Positions 23,043-32,760 of a stretch of 64,000 nt of DNA are shown in pieces. The notes beneath the pieces are model-generated. The model was not told the DNA's origin. It ran no database searches and was given only the letters and a program-made list of their open reading frames with translations. The position numbers and the translations under genes are program-made. The first letter of the stretch is position 1, and each line of letters starts with the position of its first letter. The stretch comes from Chytridium lagenaria (lineage: Eukaryota; Chytridiomycota; Chytridiomycetes; Chytridiales; Chytridiaceae), in the NCBI GenBank assembly GCA_025449115.1, contig JAHLKC010000005.1, positions 186,001-250,000 of the forward strand, read 5' to 3'.

Positions 23043-23846
23043 TCAAACACTCTGACCTCTGTGCCTTATGCCCCGGCCGTGTCCACAACCCCCCAAATTA
23101 TGATTCCCCTCCGTGTTTCCGACCCTCAACGCAACCGGCGGCCCCTCGTCACATTCGCAACAATCATATTAATGAGAATATCATCACAATTGATTGTATC
23201 ATCCACATGTTGACGGGCGGCGACGAGAGAGGGGGACCAATATTCAGTCATGTATTTACGGTGGAAGACCATGCCACTTGGGAGGATGATGGAGATGCCG
23301 TTGTCAGGACTTGGAATGTAGGTGTAGGTTTTTGTGTTGTTGTCGGATGTTTCTGTGGTGATGGAACGGCCGAGATGGTGGTATCCCACGAGTCGATTGA
23401 AATGTTGTGTCCGCCAAGCGGTGATGGCGAGAAAGAGGTTTTCTGGTGGGAAATCCCAGTCATCGTCCATGGTTATGATGCAATCTCGTTTGTAGAGATC
23501 AGGGTGATCGATCCAGCGATTGTTGACGCTGTTTTTGGGTTGTGGGAGGATGTGGAGTGTGTGGCGGTGGGTAGAGCCGAGGAGAGTTGTGTTTGTTAAA
23601 TTGGGGGCAGGAATGGAGGGGTTGTTCCAGATGAGGACGATGGAGTCGAGGAAGGGGAAACGGTTCATGTGTGAAAGGCGGTCTTTTAGAGTTGAGATAC
23701 GGTCATACACTGTCAGGATCAATATGCAGCGGTCAAAGGTGGATGAAGCGGGTAACCCAAGCGGGGTTAAATGAAAAACGGGTTTCAAAAAGGCGGTGTA
23801 TGTAGGTATGGATGAATTTAAGATCGAGTTAAATAGCTAATGCGGT
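23043..23846 (-). CDS. GT64 (exostosin-type) glycosyltransferase domain
   Basis: GT64 enzymes transfer N-acetylhexosamine or hexuronic-type sugars from UDP-sugars inside the Golgi. The encoded segment shows the family pattern in order: ILILTVYDRISTLKDRL; LDSIVLIWNNPSIPAP; NSVNNRW followed by IITMDDDWDF, the DDD metal/UDP-binding motif; AWRTQHFNRLVGYHHLGRS; ILPSGMVFHRKYMTEYW; and VDDTINCDDILINMIVANV. The open frame has no ATG before the domain. It extends upstream in frame to an AG acceptor at about 23847, so it is probably a downstream exon of a longer gene, most simply the membrane protein at 23867-24963. A frame slip near 23130 hides the last residues; reading past it gives a stop at 23043. 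No exostosin N-terminal domain is visible. Confidence 0.75.
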
Positions 23847-23866
23847 AGTTGAACAATGTTCCTCAT

Positions 23867-24963
23867 CTATGCCATCTCCAAGGCATGACTGCTCCCTTGG
23901 TCCTCAGCAGCTGTCGACGGTAAAACAAGCGAAGCTGGAGGAACAAGTATCCCAGTTCCTTCCTCCACCATCCACTTTAGTAAGTGCTTTCTCCAGTCAA
24001 ATCGCGAAAGCAACGCGTTGGACAGCGATTCGGGCACCATAGGTTCCCACAATTCATCCAAGACGTCTTTAGAGTACTCGATGCCCATCCTTTTCGCCCA
24101 CTCTTCCTCCTCGCTGACTTCCTTGGTCACCCTCTTCATTCGTTCATGAAACCAATCTGAGAGTTTTGCGAATCCGTTGGAAAGAACATGACCGCTGAAG
24201 ATGGGTGTTGAAGGATGATATGGGATGATGGAATGTCGGACGGAAAGGTTTGGTTGAGAGCGTAGTTAAAAGTGGGTCTTTCTAAAGAGACGCCGATGAC
24301 GGATGGAGAAAGCGTGGATGATGGTACTTGAAGGAGACCCAAGGCGTAGTCCATGGTATTGAGAGACATGACGTGAGAGTATTAAGAATGAGCAGAGCAG
24401 AAGTGTTTGTTGCTCTATAATATGCCTCGTCGGAATGGTAAAAGACGGAAGGTTGTGATCTCGCCGCTTTAACAGATACTTTGAGAGTGATGGGTTTACC
24501 ATCCAAGCTTATTGTGTCTTGATCAGAAAGATATTGACCCAAGATGATGTCATCTTCCACTTCAGCGGGTAAGTCTTCTTGATGATTGTTGATGATGATG
24601 ACTACGTGGAGCTCAATGTGAGTAAGAAAAGTGTTGCTGCCAATGCGACTGTTGTTTTTGTTGTTGAGTTGGTCAAAGTAGTGTTTTGTTGCATTGAGCA
24701 ATGATGTGACGACGGGATACCGACTCGGTCTTTTAGTAATTGATGGTGATGGCTCGTGAATGATCCAAATATCCAGCAGCCAAGATGATGCATTCGAACT
24801 ATATACCACAGATTCCGGCAAATCAGGTGTTATCGGCCAGCCATACATCGCATCTCCGTCCATCCTTCTCCAGCTCATGAATGCCAGCGCACTGATAATC
24901 GAAAACAAGACAACAGCTGGCAGGAGCATGAAGAGCTGACGCTTCGTTCCCCTTGGAGCCATC
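23867..24963 (-). CDS. Type II membrane protein, glycosyltransferase-like, upstream of GT64 domain
   Basis: The ATG at 24963 gives a short basic start (MAPRGTKRQ) and a signal anchor (LFMLLPAVVLFSIISALAFM), so the bulk would be lumenal. An alternative ATG lies at 25028. The lumenal part contains THIELHVVIIINNHQEDLP and, after a frame slip near 24380, DYALGLLQVP...VIGVSLERP. That order is reminiscent of a GT2-like family in which an acidic motif precedes a YxxG/GVS segment, but the acidic motif is not seen here. A second slip near 24140 joins the last part (RMKRVTKEVSEEEEWAKRMG...). It ends close to the GT64 exon and may form one bipartite protein with it. It is divergent from the fusion gene at 25027. 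The glycosyltransferase assignment is tentative; Golgi membrane location is well supported. Confidence 0.5.
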
Positions 24964-25026
24964 ATTTGACTTGGACTTGTCCAAAACGCAAAACAAACAA
25001 AAGAAGGAAGCGAGATTGTCATCATC

Positions 25027-28000
25027 ATGCATCAGTGGTCGTCAAACGACGAGGCTGTCTGGGAGGACGACGACACCACGGAATCAATCCTCCTCTCTTC
25101 ACCACCTTCAGCAGGCGCATCAACATCGTCGTTGCCATTCTTACAGAGCATGAGGAAAGCTAGAAGAAGAGGGAAAAGGTTGGTTTCCAATCGCCCTTCT
25201 TCCTTTGTTAAATCCTTCAATATCAGCTTCTTCCCTGCTGCTACTCTCACATGGAAATGGGTAATCGCAGTACCGTTTGGATTCGCATTGATTTTATGCG
25301 TGGCTCTTGCTGCGTATTATAATCACAAATTTAAGGATGGCTCTGTGGCAGATGCTCTTTCCTATTCTTCATCAAGGACGAGTCTAGATCCTTGCAGGAA
25401 TCTTGTTGTAAATTCGACGAGGGAGCCTGAAAATGTTAGCGAATCTATGGCCGTCGTAATTGGAGTATCTGGTATTTATTCCTTATCTATACGGTTCTGA
25501 CTTTGTTCTCTTTCTTTTCTTTCAATATCACAGGTATTGTTGGGTCATCCGTAAGTCTATTCAACTATAGGTAATCATCTCTAATCTTTCAAGCTCGTCA
25601 TCAAACTCCTGAACTTGGGATACCATGTCCGCGTTCTCGATAATCTCCCACGAGGCTCCATTGTAAACCTTCCCATCGGCTCACCCAACCTGGAAATCAT
25701 CATTGGCAATGTCACTGACACCCCCATACTTCAACGAGCCTTCAGTGGCGTCCAAATGGCATTTTACGTTTCGCCTTTAGTGGATGATCCTGAACCTACT
25801 CCGATGGCTTTGAGAGATATTATTGAGGAGAGTATGGTTGGACCGCATCGTGAGTGTGTTATTTTCACCATATACAAAATGCGACTCTAGCGTGGTTCTT
25901 ATAGGTTCTAAATTTAGATATATTTGCTGCTGCGAGGGCTGCGGGGATAGCAAAAGTGATATATGCAGGCTCATACCTTGCACGTCACTGCAAATTTGGT
26001 AGCGACGTTGACCAAATGTGGGACATTATACCTACTCATACCTTAGCTGCTGAAGGAGAGCTTCATGCCAGAACATTTGGATCGTTATTTGGAGTACCCA
26101 CGGGTAAAGAGCATTTGTCTTCTTCATATGCAATCAACTAATCGTCATGAAAACAGTAATATTGCGAATATTCCCGGTATTTGGAACTGGACAAAACATT
26201 ACACCACCTCCTGTCTCAAAAAACTCCACCATTACCATTCGCGACTTCATTCATGTAGACGACGTCGTTAACGCCCTCATCATCTCCTCCCAAACGGACG
26301 GTCTTACCAGCGATGCGATTGAAAATCGGAAGCGGTGCGGTACATTACGATATTGACACTATGTCATCACCTTCGATTGTGATAGCTAATACATGCGACA
26401 TGAAAGAGAAACTTGGGTACATACCATTGAGAAGTATTGGAGAGGAGGAAAAGGATTTAAGGGAGACTTGGTTCACGGGAGAAAAGATGAGATCGGCACC
26501 ATGGATTATGAAAGAAGGGTGAGGGATCTGACGTGATTGTTTCTTAACTATAAAAGCGATAAGCGTATTCCCTGGATTGGTTTAGAAAATGACATTGATG
26601 AATTGCTGAAAGTCATGAGTCGTGAAGAAAGTATCGTGACTTTGATTATATGGAACGATGAGCCAATGTAAGTCCTAAATTCATTATCATCAGAGGTGAC
26701 TCATTTATGTATGTTAGCTCAACTATCCTCAACCACATTCATTCTCTTGTTACCCGCGGAAACATGCCTTCATACATTGTCGCAGCAAACGCAACACTTT
26801 CAAAATGCATATCACTAAACCTCCCATGCTGGAACATTGAAGACGCCCAAATCATCGGATCCAAGCTTATCCTGGCCCTCCTCCGCAAAAGTGTCACTGT
26901 TCATCTAAGCGACACGTAAAACAGCATTTACATCATAATTTCTAATATCTACAGAAAACTCACTTACACCGGTTCCGTCAAAGCAGCGTACACAGATTTC
27001 ACCTCTGACATCGTCGTGAAGCAAAATGTAAAGTCCCTGCCTCCCTCAACTTGAATTTAATATCATCAGATCGACTCTCCGTATCAAATTCACACCGAAA
27101 ACGCTTACATCCGTTCAACGCCCCGCTCTATTCGCCTCCTCGAGCACCTTCAACCTTCAACGGGCTTCTCGGAGTCCATTTTAGAGGCACCTTCCGACGC
27201 ATGGGTCCCATGTTTCACCTCCGAAGAATGCACAACGTTGAGCTCTAACGATCGCGCTACCGTTGCTTCTATATGCACTCCACTGAATGCACCGACACGC
27301 CTTCATCCCCTCAACAACTCTTTCTCCCATTCTGCTCCGCCACAGAGTACCTCCTCACGCCTACTCAGATTCCCCTCTCCTACCTCACCCTTATGCCTTC
27401 CAATCTCTCCACTCCTGTTCTCATATGGTCCCCACCTTACTACTTAAATATCACATCCACTAGGCTCTTGGAAGCTCCCTGGCTAGCACCTCCGCGAATG
27501 CGTCTATTCCCATATCAAGGCTTACATAATAACTTGACAGAATTATTAGCGATTCAATCTAGTAACGACCGAATCAGTTTAACTTACTACAACAAAGCGT
27601 TCTATAAAATGCTTCTCAATTGCGTATACTCCATGGTCCACTACGGCAAAACACCCTTCTTATCGCATCTCGTAAGTTTGCCTTTTCCTCACTTTTATTT
27701 TCCCTCACCTGTTTTTAAATTTATTTTCGGTGAAGTCGATAATGAAACGCTCGAGCATTGTATCAACATGAACCTTCCGTGCTTTAATGGGACGCTTCTA
27801 ACCGGCAAAAATCACGGTGCCATGGGGAGTGGAAGAGACAAGGACCGTACTTATTTCAATGAGATGAACTGGTTGAAACCTATTCTAGCCCACCAGGTCT
27901 TGAACCTAGGGTATCATATCCAAGTCGGGGACTCAGACCTTGTAAGTCTACCTTCTTAAGAAAAAACAAAATCCATCACAGCCATTTTAACCAAAATACT

Positions 28001-28590
28001 AGACGTACGTACGCGATATATGGGGCTCATACGGTGGCCTCCAACAACGTCTTGGAGCTGATATCATCACAAGCGCGAACTATTGGACACCCATCAACAC
28101 TGGCAACTACCTTGCCCTCTCAACACCCCGCACCCGAGCTCTTTTCGATGCATACCTCAATCTGGGTCTCGCACACCCAAAATCCAACGACCAAGAACTC
28201 TTTCAAAGCTTATCCGACAAATCATGGACGGAATGTTTCAACGCTACGCATTGCGCAGATACAGCATCGCAACACATGGCAGACATAAATCCAACCCTAT
28301 ACATCCTCCCCATCGCGCATTTCGGGTGTTGGTGGGACTGGGTTGAGAAACCGTCAGATATTGGTAATTACATTTGTGGGAAGAAGAAGGACGCGTATTT
28401 GCAGGGTCATGCGGCGTGTCAAAAGGATAAACTGAATTGGTTAAAAGATTACAGTTTGTTTATGTTGGAAGATTCTGAGGATATGGTACCAATCGAGTGG
28501 AAGGGTGGTAAACATGCGTTCTTACCATGTGGACCGGATGTGACATGGAAATCGTTGCCATTGGATAATCCGTCTAAAGATGAAGCTTAA
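25027..28590 (+). CDS. Membrane-anchored fusion: epimerase-like SDR plus two NDP-sugar-transferase-like domains
   Basis: The N-terminal 75 residues are polar, followed by a signal anchor (VIAVPFGFALILCVALAAYY). Then comes an NDP-sugar epimerase/dehydratase-type SDR: VIGVSGIVGSSLVIKLLNLG with the glycine loop, LDNLPRGS, FAAARAAGIAKVIYAGSYL, ILRIFPVFGTGQ, and RDFIHVDDVVNALI. The YxxxK pair is not evident where expected. A 38-bp intron (26520-26557) links it in frame to a first transferase-like segment (NHIHSLVTRGNMPSYIVAAN...). A second, fuller nucleotide-diphospho-sugar transferase domain follows (NEMNWLKPILAHQVLNLGYH with DSD, near 27860-27940, then ADIITSANYWTPINTGNYLA). Introns are 38-90 bp, and one exon is only 17 nt (25534-25550). 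Slips occur near 26325 and 27280. The stop is at 28588-28590. Two adjacent genes remain the alternative. Confidence 0.65.
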
Positions 28591-28733
28591 GCTCTTCTCT
28601 TAAAAAGAATTATTCTAGCGCTATAGAATAAGGCAAATGTCAAATGCAGCATATCCGGCATAATACATTTAATTATAGGTCAGCCACATAGATGCTATAT
28701 AAAATCCATTGTCTTTATGTTTAAAGGGTTGGT

Positions 28734-31700
28734 TTATCCTCGTTTAAAGTGCATTCTAAAGTCACCATCCCCTCCCGCAATTCCTCCTACCATCACAACC
28801 GTATCGCCATTCTCCAACGCCATTATCCAAACCCCAGCACAAGCCACAACCAGCACCAAAGCGAGTCCAGCACCGATAAGCCCAATGATCAATAGCACAT
28901 CACACCATTGCCCATCTACCACGCCAAGAGCGTCATCGGCGTCGTCGTCGTCGGAAAGACGGGCACGGTGTGTGACTGTGCGTGGTGCGCAAGGGTTAGG
29001 GAGGCAGGTTAGAAGGAACGCGGGGAGGGAGGAGGGTTCGGTGTAAATTATTCGTGGGCCTCGACGCGCGCTTCATGCGAGAGAAACAGGAGATGGGTTT
29101 TTGGTCTTCTATGATGGATGTGACCTTTTCAATTTTGGGTTGAATGAACAGCTTGGCGGAATCCGGGGATTGTTTCAAAGAGGTTGAGGGTGGAAAGAGG
29201 ATAGGCATAACGAGAACTGCGATGGAGCCATCGGAAGAGCTTAGTGCCATAATTGCGACGGCTTCGAGATTTGAGGAATTGTAACGGTTGGTAATCGTGT
29301 GTAAGGATGGGGGAAACGAGAAGATGTGGAGGGGGTTAGAATGACAGATGCCAGTGCGATAGGCACTCGCCATCGTGGGTCGAGCCAAGTTAGAATACGG
29401 GAAGGTGAAGGCGTTAATGTGGAGTTGGAGTCAGTAAGTGAGGGTCGAGTTTTACGGAAAGTTATCCATCCACGTTCATGGTCAATGTCGAGGGAATAGT
29501 CATGAAAGTTTGGTGTTGGCTGCCCACGCAGACGGACGGAATCTATGTTTAAATTTGATGTAAACACTTACATGAATGGCGGTGCATTGTGATGGGTAGA
29601 TAAAGAAATCCCTTACCAGTTCTCATAGATGTTGGTTGTCTTCCATTCCTCCAACTCCAATCCAGCATGCGTTTCTCACCGGTAGCTGTCTCGACTCCAA
29701 TCTGAACGTGAGTCCCACCAAGTGAAAATTCGAGTGTCCTTGGAATATGAGCTAATACGTTACAGCAGAAAAATTCCATCCCTAAAAATTGGGATAAGTA
29801 AATCAAAGAATAGAGTAGACGATTACCTGTCTCCGGGTCCCAAATTCTAACTGTTCGGTCCTCCGACCCACTCGCTAAAATAAGAAATCCAGAGGTCTTT
29901 GAGAAGGCAAGGCATGTGATTATTCCGACATGTGCAAGAAGTTTTCGTGGCTGGGTTTGGGCTGAAAGATTTGATTATTAGAACAGAGAATGAGAGTTCT
30001 CTTCCATACCTCTTCGAAGGTCCCAAACCATTATATCAGTGGTACCATTTGTTGATGCTGCCACTAGTCTGCCATTTGAACTGATTGCGACGGTTTGAAT
30101 TGTTTTCTCGTGTCTTGTGATCGAGTGCTTGACGGCGACGGGATCGCTTTCGGGACAATAATCTTCAAATACGATAAGTAGGCTGAAAGAAGCAATAAAC
30201 AGAGATCGCTTCTCTCACCGAAAAGCCCCTCAGTATCCCAGACCCGTATAGTTCCATCCATCGCAGCTGTAATGATTTCAGAATATGGTGAGAATGAAAT
30301 GTCGATTGTGGAGATAGACGCAGCATGGGCTATATCGAATACTGATTTTCGGCCTGCGGTAATAGCATTTTAATACAAAAGAAACCTGTTGTAATTACCT
30401 TTGGGCATGTCAAACAGTATAATGGTACCGTTTTCATACGATGAGATAATGAGTTGATCGTTTTCTGATACTTTGATGCTTGTGACTGGAGATACATATT
30501 TCGACAGGAATGATAGCGTACAAGACTCTGGAGTAATGAAGCATAGCTTTGTGAGTCAGGGAAATACAATAAAAATGTAAGGAAAATTGGATAAACTTTC
30601 TACATACCATCAACTTTTCTCCATAAAAATAATTCGCCTTTTTTCGTCCCATACGCGCAAAAGTCGCCTCTGTGTGCCATTCCTGCGGATGTGATAGTAC
30701 TTTCCGGTTTTTGAAATCTCGACACACTCGTTGTAAGAGCTATTTTAAACACACCATTTAGAAAGAACCATACAAACAATTTAAGGTTGATGCACTCAAG
30801 AGATGGGTTGGCTTGAAGCAACAGTTTAATGTCTGACCTTTTTTAAAACTAAAGGAGGTAACGGCATTCTGAGTGCAAGCATTTACAACAGCCGTATTTA
30901 TGGTAGAAAAGGCTAAGTCTAGGACAGGATCCTCCGTCAATATTGATGAGATGATTTGTGGCGCCTCGTTGACTACAAAGATTAGCGATGTGATGTAAGT
31001 AAGCGCTTACCAGAGTCACTATTGATATGATAAAATACCACTTTTCCCACTTTAGCCGATGACGTGGCCACAGCAAGAACCTTGCCATCATCTTTAAACG
31101 CCATCGCATCTACATCCAGAACCTTACTGCCGATTTCACGTGGCACCGACGCATCTTCCAACGCCAACACAAAGATACCCGCCTCCGTTGCGTACGAAAG
31201 AAGTCGACCATTCCGAGCAACCGCAAACTTTTGAATCCTCGCTCCTCCAAAATCGGTCCACTCGTGAAATACCTCTCCTGTTACTGCATCTCTCACGCGA
31301 ATCGCCATGCCTCCGGCTACCGATACAATTAGAGTTCCGTTCGCGGCGTACCGTGCCTCGACAGATTCCGAGGGATCCTTCCATACGCACATGAGCGGGC
31401 CCCAATCAGCCGGGCGCCCTGACGCGACGGTAATTGGTGATGGCGCCTCTTCGTCGATCGGAGTGCAGATAAAGTTTGGGGAGAGTGGAAGTGCAGTACG
31501 GTAGATCTGAGCCCAATTTGTGGAGATAGGGCCATAATAGAATCGAACCATACGGTAGGCGTTATGAAAAGATTGGTAAAGAGGTGAGGTTTGAGAAAGA
31601 CGTGCGAGGATAGCGGGCACGCGGTGTAGGAAGACATCGAGGGAGGACGTGAGGGAAAGAATTTCAATCCACGCGAGAAGATGGTGAGTTGTGAAAGCGG

Positions 31701-32169
31701 TAAGATGGGGAAGGAGGGAAGGAAAGACGTCACTGGGAACGGTTGGAAGAAGATGAAGAAGTTCTGTACAAGCGTTTTGAACGATTGTTGGGATATGTTT
31801 CTGTTATGCATATGTGTGTGATATGTCAGAATCAAAATTCATAAACTAGTATTATAAGCTTACCGCAACTTTCGCTTCAAATCCTTCAACATCCTCATGC
31901 ATATTTCCTTGATCTTCAATAGAGAAGTGGCATATGTTTTGGCAGAGGTGTCCGCCTTCCGTCAGAACTCGAAGGCAATCCAAAGCACGCGACGTCACCG
32001 CAACTTCGGCACCCGACGAAGTTGTTGATGACGGGATTACATGCGTTGTCTCCTCCACATTTTGTTCTTCCATCTCATGGATGCTCAGTACGGGGCATGT
32101 TTTCACTCGGGCTAGAGGTTGAGCTGGCATGCTTTCAGAAATATGAGAGCGAATATACATATAAAGCAA
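28734..32169 (-). CDS. NLR-like WD40 protein lacking NACHT, with C-terminal membrane helix
   Basis: The N-terminal 250 residues match the linker between NACHT and WD40 domains in fungal STAND proteins. They contain ALDCLRVLTEGGHLCQNICH, then HLLAWIEILSLTSSLDVFL and SPLYQSFHNAYRMVRFYYGP, ending near LPLSPNFICTPI. WD40 blades follow over about 31500-29250, for example LASGSEDRTVRIWDPETG near 29850 and MDGTIRVWDTEG near 30240, split by many introns of 50-80 bp. A frame slip near 29060 leads into an Asp-rich segment and a strong helix (VLLIIGLIGAGLALVLVVAC) before the stop at 28734. The ATG used (32169, or 32124) lies just where NACHT would end. No P-loop is visible upstream to 32760. It may be a truncated paralogue or a genuine ligand-sensing fragment. 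Confidence 0.65.
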
Positions 32170-32760
32170 ATCAAGGGGGGAGCATCTTTGCAGTAGCTGT
32201 TATATACCGAATTTTTGTTATAGGTAATAGTAAGACTTTACCTCTTCCCTCTTGTTTACACAGAGGAAAAGAGTTCTTCTGAAAACATATGTTAAGACGC
32301 ATTTTCGTGTCAACTGTTATCACCATTCAAATGAAACATGCCCAATCAGAAATAGATGAGCCTGTGAAGCCGCGAGACACTGTGGCCGACGAACAATGCG
32401 CGTCTCCTGCGCAACCTTCAGCCTTTCGCTCTGATTGCCTGAATCGAAGCCAGGAATGTGAGACACACCTACTGCATGTGACATGATCTTGCAATGGCAT
32501 CGAGTACACGCTTTAGGGGATTTTTAAAGACGCCCAGTGTTGGTGCACACAACGCAAACGTCTGAGTCTCACCACTTTCGGTCTAGAAACGAGGAAACTG
32601 TGAGCGTCATGAGCGCAAATATTGATGACCAGCGATGGATGTCTGAAAAGAAGATGAAACAGCACAGGGCTTCTTATGGAAGTTTTTCTGAAGTTGTGCA
32701 ACATCTAGGGAGGTCTCAGACGTTCAACCTAGAGTTAAACACATAGGGCACCAGTGGCGC
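32170..32760. other. Region between divergent genes
   Basis: About 590 bp lies between the start of the WD40 gene (minus) and the ATG of the Gln-rich gene (plus). Short open frames occur on both strands, but none carries a recognisable motif. A shared promoter region is the simplest reading. No Walker A or other NACHT motif was found here. Confidence 0.5.
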
